Source: Pseudochelatococcus contaminans (lineage in GTDB: Bacteria; Pseudomonadota; Alphaproteobacteria; Rhizobiales; Beijerinckiaceae). Taken from it: a stretch of 64,000 bases of DNA. The stretch spans positions 558,001 through 622,000 of the forward strand of contig NZ_JACICC010000001.1 of assembly GCF_014195635.1 (NCBI RefSeq), given 5' to 3'. Below the pieces are notes generated by a model. It searched no databases, had not been told where the DNA came from, and worked only from the letters and a program-made list of their open reading frames with translations. The first letter of the stretch is position 1, and each line of letters opens with the position of its first letter. Both the position numbers and the translations under genes were made by a program. This document shows, piece by piece, positions 1 to 10,048 of the stretch.

Positions 1-35
1 GAACCTGCCTCCGGCACGCGTATGGGTTTATCGCC

Positions 36-755
36 GTGGCAATTGATGGCCGTTCCCCGATATCTGCGCGCGACCGGCTGATTGTCGCGCTCGATGTGCC
101 GGATGTCGCGCGCGCCCGGGCGCTGGTGACGGAACTGGGCGATGCGGTGTCCTTCTACAAGCTGGGTATGGAGATCGTCTATGGTGGCGGTCTCGATCTG
201 GCGCGTGCGCTCGTCGATGAGGGCAAAAAGGTTTTCCTCGATCTGAAACTGCATGACATTGGTACCACCGTGGAGCGGGCGACGGCACAGGTGGCGCGGA
301 TCGGTGTGACTTTCCTGACTGTTCATGCTTACCCCCAGACTTTGGCTGCTGCCGTGGCCGGCAAGGCCGGCTCCGATCTTGCGATTCTCGGGGTGACGGT
401 GATGACATCCTACGACAATGCCGATCTGGCGGCGGCGGGGTATCACGCAGGCGTGCAGGAAACCGTCGAACGGCGGGCGCTCCAAACGCGCGACGCCGGG
501 GCGGAGGGGCTGATTCTGTCGGCTGCCGAAGCCGCGTCTGTGCGGGCGCTGGTCGGGCCGGAGCTTTTGCTCGTGACGCCCGGCATTCGCCCTGCCGGCG
601 GCAGCGCCGATGATCAGAAGCGCATTTTCACGCCCGGCGATGCCATTCGCGCCGGGGCGAATTATCTCGTTGTCGGCAGGCCGGTGACGGCTGCAAGTCA
701 TCCCCGGCAGGCGGCGGAAAGTATTGTCGAGGATATCGCCGCTGCTGTGCCGTGA
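36..755 (+). CDS. pyrF: orotidine 5'-phosphate decarboxylase
   Basis: Decarboxylates OMP to UMP, the last step of de novo pyrimidine synthesis, in the cytoplasm. The 239-residue product is full length for the compact bacterial class. It has the beta-1 motif VALDV (17-21), the catalytic DLKLHD cluster (69-74, with Asp69, Lys71 and Asp74) and the C-terminal phosphate-binding segments VTPGIRP and VVGRP. Translation starts at a GTG; no in-frame ATG lies near the conserved N-terminus. It leads a same-strand run with a DUF1330 gene, dapB and gpmA, an order seen in Rhizobiales. Nothing identifiable lies in the 35 bases before it. Confidence 0.96.
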   Translation: MAIDGRSPISARDRLIVALDVPDVARARALVTELGDAVSFYKLGMEIVYGGGLDLARALVDEGKKVFLDLKLHDIGTTVERATAQVARIGVTFLTVHAYPQTLAAAVAGKAGSDLAILGVTVMTSYDNADLAAAGYHAGVQETVERRALQTRDAGAEGLILSAAEAASVRALVGPELLLVTPGIRPAGGSADDQKRIFTPGDAIRAGANYLVVGRPVTAASHPRQAAESIVEDIAAAVP

Positions 756-802
756 GTGGCTGCGAGCGACGAAATCCGCAGGAGTATTGACAGGAGAAGA
801 CG

Positions 803-1093
803 ATGGCAAAAGGCTATCTCATTGCCCGTATCAATGTCACCGATCCCGAGCAGTTCGCGCAATATGCAAAGCTCGCTGCTGTCGCCAGCGCAAAGTATGG
901 CGCGCGGCCGCTCGCGCGCGGCGGGCGTTATGAGACGCTGGAAGGCGAGGAACGGGCACGCAATGTGATCCTCGAATTCGAGTCGTTTGAACAGGCGCAT
1001 ACTTATTACCATTCAGAAGATTACAAGGCGGCGCGTGCGGTGCGCGAAGGAGCGGCGGTGGCCGATTTCGTCCTTGTCGAAGGTGTTGACTGA
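803..1093 (+). CDS. DUF1330 family protein
   Basis: A 96-residue protein of the DUF1330 family, which adopts a dimeric ferredoxin-like alpha/beta-barrel fold; no reaction has been assigned to it. Visible signs are the N-terminal strand [10 protein letters not shown], the [10 protein letters not shown] segment and the Glu-rich [13 protein letters not shown] strand/helix before a short SEDYKAAR element. An AGGAGA ribosome binding site sits 5 bases before the ATG. It lies between pyrF and dapB with gaps of 47 and 35 bases, so co-transcription is likely. The family assignment is firm; any enzymatic role would be a guess. Confidence 0.9.
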   Translation: MAKGYLIARINVTDPEQFAQYAKLAAVASAKYGARPLARGGRYETLEGEERARNVILEFESFEQAHTYYHSEDYKAARAVREGAAVADFVLVEGVD

Positions 1094-1128
1094 ACGTGAC
1101 GTCGCACAGTGCGGATGCGGGAACAGCA

Positions 1129-1944
1129 ATGAGTGATTTGCGGCTTGTCGTCGTGGGTGCGGGCGGGCGCATGGGGCGCATGCTGATGCGTGCCGTTACC
1201 GAAGCATCCGGCGTGACGCTGTCAGCCGCACTCGAACGCCCCGGCGCGCCTGTGCTTGGCGAGGATGCCGGATTGCTGGCGGGCGTCGGCGCTCTCGGTG
1301 TATCCATCACCGATGACGTTGATGCCGCATTCGCTGGTGCGGATGGTGTGCTTGACTTCACCGTGCCTAAAGCGACGGTTGCCTTCGCGCAGGCAGCAGC
1401 GCGGGCGGGCATTACGCATGTGATCGGCACCACGGGCCTCTCCGATGAGGACAATGCCCTCATTGACGATGCCGCGCGCCAGACCGTGATCGTGCGCTCC
1501 GGCAATATGAGCCTTGGTGTCAACCTGCTTGCGGCGCTGGTGCGCCGGGCGGCCAGCACGCTCGATATGGAATTTGATATCGAGATCGTGGAGATGCATC
1601 ATAAGCATAAGGTGGATGCGCCGTCTGGAACTGCCCTGCTTCTCGGCGAGGCTGCTGCTGCGGGCCGCGGGATCTATTTGAAGGATCACGCGCAGAAAGT
1701 GCGCGACGGGCATACCGGGCCGCGCCGGGCCGGGGATATCGGCTTTGCAACCCTGCGTGGTGGCTCTGTCGTCGGCGACCATACGGTTATTTTCGCGGGC
1801 GCAGGCGAGCGCATCGAGCTGTCGCATAAGGCCGAAGATCGCGGTATCTTCGCGCGCGGCGCGGTGCGGGCGGCGCTCTGGGGCAGGGGACGGGCACCCG
1901 GCCTTTACTCAATGGCGGATGTGCTTGGCATCCGGGATATATGA
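1129..1944 (+). CDS. dapB: 4-hydroxy-tetrahydrodipicolinate reductase
   Basis: NAD(P)H-dependent reductase of the diaminopimelate/lysine pathway, which feeds peptidoglycan and protein synthesis. The 271-residue product has the nucleotide-binding GAGGRMG (residues 10-16), GTTG (100-103) and the family signature [13 protein letters not shown] (157-169), which includes the catalytic His and Lys. I chose the ATG because it starts directly at the conserved [13 protein letters not shown]. An in-frame GTG at 1096 would add 11 unconserved residues. It sits between the DUF1330 gene and gpmA on the same strand. Confidence 0.96.
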   Translation: MSDLRLVVVGAGGRMGRMLMRAVTEASGVTLSAALERPGAPVLGEDAGLLAGVGALGVSITDDVDAAFAGADGVLDFTVPKATVAFAQAAARAGITHVIGTTGLSDEDNALIDDAARQTVIVRSGNMSLGVNLLAALVRRAASTLDMEFDIEIVEMHHKHKVDAPSGTALLLGEAAAAGRGIYLKDHAQKVRDGHTGPRRAGDIGFATLRGGSVVGDHTVIFAGAGERIELSHKAEDRGIFARGAVRAALWGRGRAPGLYSMADVLGIRDI

Positions 1945-1991
1945 CCGCTCGGGCAAACGCGCCCGGATTCGTATTTTTCAAGGAGATTATC

Positions 1992-2612
1992 ATGTCGCGC
2001 CTTCTTGTGCTGGTTCGTCACGGCCAGAGCGAGTGGAACCTCAAGAACCTGTTCACCGGCTGGAAAGACCCGGATCTGACGGAAGTCGGCGTGAGCGAGG
2101 CGCGTGCGGCGGGCCAGCGCCTGAAGGCTGAAGGCATCCACTTCAACCGTGCTTTCACATCCGGGCTGACGCGTGCGCAGCGCACGCTGGCGCTCATTCA
2201 GGAAGAGATTGGCCAGACGGATTTGCCGGTGGTGCGCGAGCAAGCGCTGAACGAGCGTCATTATGGTGACCTCGCCGGCCTCAACAAGGACGACGCCCGC
2301 CAGCGTTGGGGCGAGGAACAGGTGCACATCTGGCGCCGGTCTTATGACGTGCCGCCGCCCGGCGGCGAGAGCCTGAAGGATACGGTTGCCCGCGTTCTGC
2401 CATATTACGTGCGCAACATCCTGCCGGCTGTGCTGCGTGAGGAAAGCGTGCTCGTAACGGCCCACGGCAATTCGCTGCGGGCGCTGCTGCTGGTGCTGGA
2501 CGGGTTGACGCCCGAAACCATTCCCGGCGTGGAACTCGCGACCGGCGAGCCAATCGTTTACCGTCTCAATGCTGACAGCACGGTGGCATCGAAGAAAATC
2601 CTGTCCGCGTGA
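1992..2612 (+). CDS. gpmA: 2,3-bisphosphoglycerate-dependent phosphoglycerate mutase
   Basis: Interconverts 3- and 2-phosphoglycerate in glycolysis and gluconeogenesis. The 206-residue product is the short form usual in alphaproteobacteria. It carries [10 protein letters not shown] with the phospho-accepting His10, the [11 protein letters not shown] segment with the catalytic Glu, and the second catalytic His in [11 protein letters not shown]. An AGGAGA ribosome binding site at 1981-1986 supports this ATG over an in-frame upstream start at 1941. The stop codon overlaps a possible GTG of the next frame, so the downstream exported protein may be co-transcribed. Confidence 0.96.
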   Translation: MSRLLVLVRHGQSEWNLKNLFTGWKDPDLTEVGVSEARAAGQRLKAEGIHFNRAFTSGLTRAQRTLALIQEEIGQTDLPVVREQALNERHYGDLAGLNKDDARQRWGEEQVHIWRRSYDVPPPGGESLKDTVARVLPYYVRNILPAVLREESVLVTAHGNSLRALLLVLDGLTPETIPGVELATGEPIVYRLNADSTVASKKILSA

Positions 2613-2632
2613 CAGGTAAGAGGAGGATTGCG

Positions 2633-3730
2633 GTGGGTATCACGAAGAAAATCACGTTGCTGACCTTCGCTTCAACCCTCGCATTCGCCAGCGGGCTCTT
2701 TTTACGGCCGGAAGCGGGGTTCATCCGATTGCCGGCCGCTATCGCCAACGAGCAGACTCCCGAACAGCCGCAGCGGGTGTTTCCGCAGGGGTTGGGCTTT
2801 GGATTGGTGCCGCCGCCAGACATGCAACTGTCGCAGCGGTTCCCCGGTTTCGAGGATGAGGCGCGCGAAACGGCCATCATGATGACCGAGTTGCCGCCCG
2901 ATCTGTTTCCCTCCCTCGAAAAGAATCTGCGTGAGCCGGAGCAGGAGCCCGAAGGCTTCAAGCTCATCAGCCGCGAAGCCTGGCCCGTGAATGGCGGCAA
3001 GGGCGTGTTGGTGGTGGCGTCGCAGTTGCATGAGGGCGAAACCATCTACAAGTGGGTGCTGCTGCGCGGCACACCTGCTAGCGTTGCGGTTGTCACGTTC
3101 CAGATATCGTCTGATGCGCGCGACCACTATACCGATGATGTGGTGCGTGCCACGTTGCGCTCCGTCGGTGACCGCGATCATGCGCAGATCGTCGCGGATG
3201 TGCAGACACTTCCGTTCATCATTGACGAAACGCTCGATGACGCCACCGCAGAAGACCGCACGGGATTTCGTATTGCGCGCGTCATTCCCGGCAACTCCGC
3301 CATGCTGACAGATGGCCCCAAGGATCTCGTACAGGGAGCGGAACAGCCGATTGTGCTCGTGGGTGGCGGCAAGGCCGCAATCTTGGGCCGGCTTGAGCAG
3401 GATCGTTTCGCCCGGCAGGCATTTTCCAGCCTTAGCGGCGTGCGGGGCATGCAGGTGAGACGGGCCGAAGGCGTGACGCGCGATGGCGTCGACTGGCACG
3501 AAATCGAGGGCGAGGGGCAGGATGCGGCGTCAGGCGTCAAGGTACGCGTGACCCAGGCGGTTCGCTTCGACCGTTCGGACTTTATCCGTTTCGTGCTGGT
3601 GGCACGCGACAATGCTTACGATGATGCGGCGCGCTTTCTCGACCGTCTCCGCGATACGGTAGCGATACGAACGGATGCGGCCAAGGATGAAACGCCAACC
3701 GCCGATAAGCCGTCGAGCGAGGGCGGCTAG
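2633..3730 (+). CDS. exported protein of unknown function
   Basis: I do not recognise this 365-residue protein. It begins with a positively charged stretch and a hydrophobic segment (about residues 7-24), followed by a plausible signal peptidase site after AIA at 36-38, so export to the periplasm is likely. The mature part is mixed alpha/beta with no cysteine cluster, membrane helix or motif I can name. It ends in a short Asp/Pro/Ser-rich tail. The GTG at 2633 is preferred over the GTG at 2609 that overlaps the gpmA stop, because a strong AGGAGG lies 6 bases before 2633. Its stop codon is part of the repeat element that follows. Confidence 0.75.
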   Translation: MGITKKITLLTFASTLAFASGLFLRPEAGFIRLPAAIANEQTPEQPQRVFPQGLGFGLVPPPDMQLSQRFPGFEDEARETAIMMTELPPDLFPSLEKNLREPEQEPEGFKLISREAWPVNGGKGVLVVASQLHEGETIYKWVLLRGTPASVAVVTFQISSDARDHYTDDVVRATLRSVGDRDHAQIVADVQTLPFIIDETLDDATAEDRTGFRIARVIPGNSAMLTDGPKDLVQGAEQPIVLVGGGKAAILGRLEQDRFARQAFSSLSGVRGMQVRRAEGVTRDGVDWHEIEGEGQDAASGVKVRVTQAVRFDRSDFIRFVLVARDNAYDDAARFLDRLRDTVAIRTDAAKDETPTADKPSSEGG

Positions 3731-3824
3731 AGCATTTCGGCATTTCGTTGAAACACAGAAATGCTCTATCTTATTGGTTTTACGCGTTTTCAAGCAGAGC
3801 GGTGTCCACTCTGCTTGAAAACGC
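3728..3824. repeat. Rhizobiales-type extragenic palindromic repeat
   Basis: Two perfect inverted repeats stand in tandem: an 11-bp pair (3728-3738 with 3758-3768, starting TAGAGCATTTC) and a 16-bp pair (3784-3799 with 3809-3824, containing GCGTTTTCAAGCAGAG). The overall pattern resembles the dispersed extragenic palindromes found in many Rhizobiales genomes, including the AGAGCATTT start, the middle TGCTCTATCTTATTGGTTTTACGCG-like segment and the GAAAACGC end. The first arm includes the TAG stop of the upstream gene. Family membership is from memory of such elements, not a search. Confidence 0.75.
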
Positions 3825-3861
3825 TTTAAGGCAGCCTACGTTACAGGAAACTTTAGCCGAT

Positions 3862-3889
3862 AAAAAAAGTCCCGCGTGAGCGGGACTTT
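3862..3889 (-). terminator. intrinsic terminator after grpE
   Basis: A perfect 10-bp stem (3866-3875 with 3880-3889) closes a GTGA loop. Seven A residues at 3862-3868 become a T-tract on the minus strand, just past the end of grpE. It could also stop plus-strand transcription weakly. Confidence 0.85.
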
Positions 3890-3958
3890 CTGTTTGGAGC
3901 GTAATTGCGTTCAACAATCTGCGTTCAAGTCGGTGGATCGCCTTGAACGCGAATAGCG

Positions 3959-4558
3959 CTAGATGATCGGCGTGTCATCGTCCAAAAGCGGCGCTGCCTT
4001 GGGGCCGCCTTTGGATACGCCGACGAGAGCAGGGCGCAGCACGCGGCCGCCGATGGAGAAGCCAGTCTGGACGACCTGCAGAACGGTGCCGTTCGGAACG
4101 GACGCGTCGGGCAATTCGAACATGGCCTGATGCAGGTTCGGGTCGAACTTCTCGCCCAGCGGAGAAATCTCCTTCACGCCGTGGCGAGCCAGCGTTTTCA
4201 CAAGCTCACGGTCCGTCAGGTCGATGCCATCGGCGAAAGCCTTGAGCGGGCCTTCCGACGCGCGCTGATCGGCGGGAATCGTTTCCAGCGCGCGGCGGAT
4301 GTTGTCCGAAACGCTCAGGACATCACGCGCGAAGGAGGAAATAGCGTAGGCCCTGGCGTCCGCGACTTCCTTTTCCGTGCGGCGACGCAGGTTTTCCATC
4401 TCGGCCAGGGTACGCAGCAGCTTGTCCTTGATGTCCGCCTTCTCGGCTTCGAGTTGCGCAACCAGAGCGCTGTCGTTCGTCTGGTCCGGGGCGGCTCCGG
4501 TTTCAGGCGCGCCTTCGGCGGCCGTTGTCTCGGCAGGTTGGTTGATGTTCTGGGTCAT
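3959..4558 (-). CDS. grpE: nucleotide exchange factor GrpE
   Basis: Heat-shock co-chaperone that releases ADP from DnaK. The 199-residue product has an acidic, low-complexity N-terminus, a long coiled-coil helix (about residues 30-80, with [18 protein letters not shown]) and the C-terminal beta domain carrying [15 protein letters not shown], the GrpE signature. The ATG giving [10 protein letters not shown] is chosen because the frame upstream (to 4660) encodes an Arg/Pro/Ser-rich stretch unlike the family. It is followed by a clear terminator and stands alone from glnD by about 180 bases with no gene in them. dnaK and dnaJ are not in the window. Confidence 0.95.
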   Translation of the reverse strand: MTQNINQPAETTAAEGAPETGAAPDQTNDSALVAQLEAEKADIKDKLLRTLAEMENLRRRTEKEVADARAYAISSFARDVLSVSDNIRRALETIPADQRASEGPLKAFADGIDLTDRELVKTLARHGVKEISPLGEKFDPNLHQAMFELPDASVPNGTVLQVVQTGFSIGGRVLRPALVGVSKGGPKAAPLLDDDTPII

Positions 4559-4739
4559 GATCCATCGATGCGAGTGTGACAGGAGCTGGCGCTCCGGGCT
4601 GGGAACCCACCTGTGCGGATCCCGCGGACCGAAACGCGGCGAAGCTTTCGATTCCCGCATAGCGGAAATGCCTCGCGACCATATCAGCCTTCAGCACAGT
4701 AAAATCAAGGGCAGACGGGCTTTTGAGGCGCATTCCCCG

Positions 4740-7532
4740 TCAGGCGCCGGTGGCGACGGTTTTGACGGTCCGGGGCGCTGGGCCTGAGAACACACCCGCT
4801 ATCGCGCTGCGTATGGCCGCCTGCCGCATCGGCTGGGTGATCTTCGCACCTGTGAGATCGGTGACATAAAAGGCATCGACGGCCTTTTCACCAAACGTGG
4901 CTATGTGCGCCGAGGCGATGTTGAGGTTGAGTTTGCCGAGCGTCGTCGTCAGGTCATAAAGCAGGCCGGGGCGGTCAAGGCCGGAAATCTCCAGAACCGT
5001 GTATTGGTGCGACAGGCTGTTGTCGATGACAAGCTCTGTCGGGACGTTGAACGTGCGCCGGGCTGTTTTGGGGCGCTTTCGATCAACGAGATCGGCGATC
5101 TTCAGTTTTCCCTTGAGAGCATTCTCAATGGTCGCGGCGATTTTCTCGCCGCGGCGGATTTCATCGTCATCCTCCTCGAAAGCGCGAGTCAGGAACAGGT
5201 CGTCGATGGCGAGGCCGTCCGTGGTGGTGAAGATCTGCGCATCGGCGATATTGGCGCCGGAGGAGGCGCACGCGCCGGTCAAGATTGCGAGCAGGCGCGG
5301 ATGGTCTGGCGCGAACACCGTCAGCTCCGTCACGCCGCGAAACTTATCCGTGGCAATGGCTGTCGCCACCGTTTCGCCATCGGACTCGGCCGCGCGGATG
5401 AAGGCTGCGTGCTTCACCTTTCTCGCCATATCCGCCTTGAGCCAATAGGCCGGATAGTGACGCACCTTGTAGGTGTCGAAGGTCACGTCGTCCCACTCGG
5501 GCATCGCCTTGCGCAGCTCAGCCTGCGCATGCGCAACGCGTTGGCTGCCGGAAACGGCGGAATGGCCGCCAGTCATGAGGCGCGGCTCGGTTTCGAAATA
5601 AAGCGTGCGCAGCAGCTCGCCCTTCCAGCCATTCCAGACACCCGGGCCAACGGCTTTGGTGTCGCAAACCGTGAGGATGAGCAGCAGTTTCAGCCGTTCC
5701 AGCGTCTGCACCGTTGCCGCGAAGCCCCGGATGGTTTCCGGGTCGGCGAGATCGCGGCTCTGGGCGATATTGGACATGACCAGATGATTTTCGATCAGCC
5801 AGGCCACGGTTTCGGTCTCGGCAGGGTCCAACCCCAGGCGCGGCCCAAGATGACGCGCAACCCGCGCACCGGCAATGGAGTGATCTTCCGGCCGCCCCTT
5901 GGCGATATCGTGCAGGAACGCTGCGACGTACAGCGCCCGCCGGTGCTGAAGCGTGGTGACGATGCTGTGCGCCAAGGGATGCGCCTGCGCCAGCTCGCCG
6001 CTATCGATTTGCGCCAGCACGCCGACCGTGCGGATGAGATGCTCGTCCACCGTGAAGTGATGGTACATGTTGAACTGCATCAGCGCGACGATGCGCCCGA
6101 AATCCGGAATGAAGCGGCCCAGGACGCCGCATTCGTTCATCAGCCGCAAGACGGTTTCGGGAGCGTTGCGCGAGGTGAGGATGTCGATGAACAGACTGTT
6201 TGCTTCCGGCGATTCACGCAGCGGGCGGTCGATCAGCCGCAGGGATCTGCGGGCGAGGCGCATCGCATCGGGGTGGATCGCGAGGGCGTTCTTGTCCGCC
6301 AGCCGGAACAGGCGGATGAGGTTGACCGGATCGTTGATGAAGACATCGCCATCGGCAATGTTGATGCGGTTGTTGTCCAGCTTGAAACCCGGCGCACCGA
6401 GGCGCTGGCGGTAGGGCCGCACCAGACCGCGAACGAAGCGGTTGAGCATGGGCACCGGCTTGTCGTGGCGCTCCTCCAGGGCGGCGCAGACGATGGCCGT
6501 GAGGCCGCCGACATCCTTCGCGACGAGGAAATAACGCCGCATGAAACGCTCGACGGACGACATGCCATCCCGCCCGGCATAGCCGATACGCTCGCACACT
6601 GCGGGTTGATAATCGAAGGACAGCCGCTCTTCCGCCCGCCCCGCAACGAAATGCAGATGACACCGCACGCGCCAGAGGAATTCGGTACAGCGACGGAACA
6701 TCGCCGCTTCCGCACTGTCGAACAAGCCAACCCGGATCATGGCGTCCGGCGTGCGCACGCGGTAGACGTATTGCGCCAGCCACAGCAGCGTGTTGAGATC
6801 GCGCTGGCCGCCTTTGCCTTCCTTGACGTTGGGCTCCACCACGTAACGTGAGGTGCCAGAGCGGGTGATGCGGGCGTCGCGCTCGGCCAGCTTCGCGGTG
6901 ACGAATTCAGCCTCGGTGCCGGCCACGACTTCCGTCTGGTAGCGCGTCAGCAACTCGTTGAACAGCCGTCGTTCGCCGACGAGAAAGCGGGCTTCGAGCA
7001 GCGCGGTGCGGATCGTCATATCGCCGCGCGCTTCATGAAGCGATTCGTTGACCGAGCGCGTGGCGTGGCCGATCTTGAGCTTGAGATCCCAGAGGATGTA
7101 GAGCACGGTTTCGACGACGCTCTCGCTCCACGCGGTTGCCTTGTAGGGCAGCACGAACAGCACATCGACATCGGAATGCGGGGCCATCGTGCCCCGGCCA
7201 TAACCGCCCACGGCCACGACGGCCAGATGCTCGCCCATCGACGGGTTGGCAACGGGGTGGAAATGCTTCACCGCATAACTGTAGGCCGCCCGCACGACGG
7301 CATCGGTGAGGCGTGATAGCCGGCGCGCGCAGGCGAGGCCGTTCTGATCCTGCATCAGCGCCGCATCGGCTTCGTCGCGGCCCTCCTGCAACGTGCGGCG
7401 CAGCAGGTCGACAAGTGCGGCGCGCAGGGCCTGCAAATCGTTGCGATGATTATCTTCAAGGGCCCGCAGCGCCGGTGCAAGCCGGTTGACGGCCGGAAGA
7501 TCGAGAGGATGGGCGGGCTGCGGTGTATTCAT
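4740..7532 (-). CDS. glnD: [protein-PII] uridylyltransferase / uridylyl-removing enzyme
   Basis: Bifunctional nitrogen sensor that uridylylates PII proteins when glutamine is low and removes UMP when it is high. The 930-residue product shows the full architecture. The nucleotidyltransferase domain has GGYGRG (109-114) and DVDVLF (121-126). The HD hydrolase domain has FLHDIAKGRPEDHS (HD near residue 539). Two C-terminal ACT domains (about 710-790 and 825-905) sense glutamine. The ATG giving MNTPQPAHPL is chosen; 13 further residues could be read upstream but run into the hairpin that separates it from pheT. Both domains look catalytically intact. Confidence 0.96.
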   Translation of the reverse strand: MNTPQPAHPLDLPAVNRLAPALRALEDNHRNDLQALRAALVDLLRRTLQEGRDEADAALMQDQNGLACARRLSRLTDAVVRAAYSYAVKHFHPVANPSMGEHLAVVAVGGYGRGTMAPHSDVDVLFVLPYKATAWSESVVETVLYILWDLKLKIGHATRSVNESLHEARGDMTIRTALLEARFLVGERRLFNELLTRYQTEVVAGTEAEFVTAKLAERDARITRSGTSRYVVEPNVKEGKGGQRDLNTLLWLAQYVYRVRTPDAMIRVGLFDSAEAAMFRRCTEFLWRVRCHLHFVAGRAEERLSFDYQPAVCERIGYAGRDGMSSVERFMRRYFLVAKDVGGLTAIVCAALEERHDKPVPMLNRFVRGLVRPYRQRLGAPGFKLDNNRINIADGDVFINDPVNLIRLFRLADKNALAIHPDAMRLARRSLRLIDRPLRESPEANSLFIDILTSRNAPETVLRLMNECGVLGRFIPDFGRIVALMQFNMYHHFTVDEHLIRTVGVLAQIDSGELAQAHPLAHSIVTTLQHRRALYVAAFLHDIAKGRPEDHSIAGARVARHLGPRLGLDPAETETVAWLIENHLVMSNIAQSRDLADPETIRGFAATVQTLERLKLLLILTVCDTKAVGPGVWNGWKGELLRTLYFETEPRLMTGGHSAVSGSQRVAHAQAELRKAMPEWDDVTFDTYKVRHYPAYWLKADMARKVKHAAFIRAAESDGETVATAIATDKFRGVTELTVFAPDHPRLLAILTGACASSGANIADAQIFTTTDGLAIDDLFLTRAFEEDDDEIRRGEKIAATIENALKGKLKIADLVDRKRPKTARRTFNVPTELVIDNSLSHQYTVLEISGLDRPGLLYDLTTTLGKLNLNIASAHIATFGEKAVDAFYVTDLTGAKITQPMRQAAIRSAIAGVFSGPAPRTVKTVATGA

Positions 7533-7547
7533 GGCAAATTCCGTTGA

Positions 7548-7568
7548 GGGGCGGGCGTTACCCGCCCC
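7548..7568 (-). terminator. GC hairpin between pheT and glnD
   Basis: A perfect 8-bp GC stem (7548-7555 with 7561-7568) with a 5-base loop lies after the pheT stop and just before the glnD start. No T-tract follows on the minus strand, so it may be a weak terminator, an attenuator or an mRNA-end stabiliser. Confidence 0.4.
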
Positions 7569-7594
7569 CACAGATGATTTGCCGCATCATACAA

Positions 7595-10018
7595 TCAAGC
7601 GCGCAGGATCGCGCCTGTTTTCTTGACGACGGCATCGACGATGCGTGTGGACACCGTTTCGATTTCCGCGTCGGTCAACGTTTTGCCGGCCGGCTGCAGT
7701 GTGACGGCGACAGCCACCGATTTCTTGCCCGCTTCCACGCCGGGGCCTTCGTAGATATCGAAGACCGTGACGTCGGACAGCAGTGCGCGATCGGCGCTCT
7801 GTACGGCCCGCAGGATATCTCCGGCCGGAACCGCCACATCCACTACGAAGGCGAAGTCGCGGCTGAGCGGCTGGAACTCGGACAGCGCCAGCTTCGGACG
7901 CGCCTTTGTCGGGCGCTCCTTGGGAACGGGAAGGGCATCGAGTGTGATCTCGATGGCGACGAGCGGACCCTTCACATCCAGCGCCTGCAGGATTTTGGGA
8001 TGCAACTCGCCGAACGCGCCGATGATATTCTTCGGCCCGAATTGCAACGTGGCCGAACGCCCGGGATGATACCACGCCGGACCGCCGGGGACGATCTGAA
8101 CACCGGCAGTGGCGATTCCAAGCGCCGTCAGCAATGCAAAGGCATCTGCTTTCGCATCGAACACATCGACGTTCTTCGCCGGATTGCGCCAGTCGCGGCC
8201 AGCACCTTCCGCCCGTGCGGTGCCACGCCGTAGCGCGACGGCGCTCGTGGTCTGACCCTCCGGGGTGTCATCGGCAAACACCTGCCCGACTTCGAAGAGA
8301 GCCACGTCGCCATAGCCACGGTCGGCGTTGCGCTGCGCGGCACGGATCAGGCCCGGCAGCAGGTTCGGACGCATGTCCGACAGATCCGCCGCGATCGGGT
8401 TGGCCAACGCGAGCCGCGGATCGCCGCCGCCGAATGCCTCCGCATCGGCTTTTGCCACGAAGGACCACGTCACCGCCTCCACCAATCCGCGCGATGCCAG
8501 CAAGCGGCGAGCGGTGCGGGTGCGTTTTTGCAGCAATGTCAGCACGGGGCGGGTGATGCCCGCCTCGATACGCGGCAGCGGCGTGGATGTGACGTTATCG
8601 ATACCGGTGATGCGCAGCACTTCCTCGACGAGATCGGCCTTGCCTTCGACATCCGGACGCCACGACGGCGGTGTCACGGTTGCGCTGTCGCCATCGCCAT
8701 CGACGGTGAAGCCGAGCACCTCAAGCGTGCGCCGCGCATCGTCTGCCGGAATATCGAGGCCCGTCAGGCGCTTGATCTCGCTCCACGGCAGGGTGATGGT
8801 GCGGGTCGTATCGGGAATTGCGCCCGCCAGCGTCACCTCGGACGGCTTACCGCCCGCCAGATCCAGCACGAGCCGGGTGGCAAGCTCGATCCCCGGAAGC
8901 GTGAAAGCCGGATCAACGCCGCGCTCGAAGCGGTAGCGCGCATCGGTAATGATGCCAAGTTCCCTGCCGGTGCGGGCAATGGTGAGTTCATCCCACAGCG
9001 CCGACTCGATCAAAACGTCCGTGGTGGTTTCGTCGCAGCCCGAATGCTCGCCGCCCATGATGCCGCCCAGCGACTCGGGGCCGTTGTCGTCGGCGATGAC
9101 GATGTGGTTTCCACCCAGCTTGTACGTCTTGCCGTCGAGCGCGAGCAGTTCCTCACCTGCACGCGCGCGGCGCACCACAAGGTTGCCCTTGACTTTCGCG
9201 GCGTCGAAAACATGCAGCGGGCGGCCTCGGTCGAAAGTGACGTAGTTGGTGATGTCGACGAGGATGTTGATCGGCCTAAGCCCGATGGCCGTCAGGCGCT
9301 TTTGCAGCCATTCCGGCGACGGGCCGTTTTTCACGCCGCGCACCAGCCGCAGCGCAAACACCGGGTTGAGGAACGCGTCGTCAGCCGCGAAATCGCGGAT
9401 CACTTCCACCGGATTGGCGAAGGCGCCGGAAATGGGAGCGATGTCGCCATCCTTCAGCCGGCCAAGGCCTGCCGCCGCCAGATCGCGGGCAATGCCGGCA
9501 ACGCCGAGCGCATCCGGACGGTTCGGCGTGACGGCGATCTCGATGACCGGGTCGTCCAGCCCGGCCCACACGGCATAGGGCTGCCCCACCGGCGCATCGG
9601 CGGGCAATTCGAAAATGCCGTCGCTGTCGCCCGGGAGGTCGAGTTCCTCCGGCGAGCACATCATGCCTTTGCTCTCGACGCCGCGAATGGAGCCGACGGC
9701 AATGGTGATGTCCTTGCCCGGAATATAAGTGCCGGGCGCGGCGAAAACCGTTTTCAGCCCCGCGCGCGCGTTGGCCGCGCCGCAGACGACCTGGACGGGT
9801 GTGCCATCGCCGATATCGACGGAGCAAACGCGCAGCCGGTCGGCGTTGGGGTGCTGTTCGGCGGCGACGATATGCGCGATGCGGAACGCCGCGAGTTCCT
9901 TCGCCTTGTCCTCGACGCCCTCGACCTCAAGCCCGATGCGGTTCAGGGCATCCAGCACGTCCTGAAGCGAGGCATCCGTGTCGAGATGATCCTTCAGCCA
10001 GGAAAGAGTGAATTTCAT
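7595..10018 (-). CDS. pheT: phenylalanyl-tRNA synthetase beta subunit
   Basis: Beta chain of the (alpha-beta)2 synthetase that charges tRNA-Phe; it holds the editing and tRNA-binding modules. The 807-residue protein has the N-terminal tRNA-binding OB domain with the [10 protein letters not shown] segment (113-122), the B3/B4 editing region, the B5 domain, the degenerate catalytic-like core and a C-terminal FDX-ACB domain (from about 712, [13 protein letters not shown]). Its length matches the long bacterial type. It lies 30 bases after pheS on the same strand, so the two subunits are produced together. Confidence 0.97.
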   Translation of the reverse strand: MKFTLSWLKDHLDTDASLQDVLDALNRIGLEVEGVEDKAKELAAFRIAHIVAAEQHPNADRLRVCSVDIGDGTPVQVVCGAANARAGLKTVFAAPGTYIPGKDITIAVGSIRGVESKGMMCSPEELDLPGDSDGIFELPADAPVGQPYAVWAGLDDPVIEIAVTPNRPDALGVAGIARDLAAAGLGRLKDGDIAPISGAFANPVEVIRDFAADDAFLNPVFALRLVRGVKNGPSPEWLQKRLTAIGLRPINILVDITNYVTFDRGRPLHVFDAAKVKGNLVVRRARAGEELLALDGKTYKLGGNHIVIADDNGPESLGGIMGGEHSGCDETTTDVLIESALWDELTIARTGRELGIITDARYRFERGVDPAFTLPGIELATRLVLDLAGGKPSEVTLAGAIPDTTRTITLPWSEIKRLTGLDIPADDARRTLEVLGFTVDGDGDSATVTPPSWRPDVEGKADLVEEVLRITGIDNVTSTPLPRIEAGITRPVLTLLQKRTRTARRLLASRGLVEAVTWSFVAKADAEAFGGGDPRLALANPIAADLSDMRPNLLPGLIRAAQRNADRGYGDVALFEVGQVFADDTPEGQTTSAVALRRGTARAEGAGRDWRNPAKNVDVFDAKADAFALLTALGIATAGVQIVPGGPAWYHPGRSATLQFGPKNIIGAFGELHPKILQALDVKGPLVAIEITLDALPVPKERPTKARPKLALSEFQPLSRDFAFVVDVAVPAGDILRAVQSADRALLSDVTVFDIYEGPGVEAGKKSVAVAVTLQPAGKTLTDAEIETVSTRIVDAVVKKTGAILRA

Positions 10019-10048
10019 TGCCGTTGCTTCTCGTTCACAGTGTCGGGA

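Noticed and set aside
4905-6851. Long plus-strand open frame of 648 codons opposite glnD
   Set aside because: It is the complement of a high-GC coding gene with clear GlnD domains. The encoded sequence is Arg/Gln/His/Gly-rich with no domain and no ribosome binding site.
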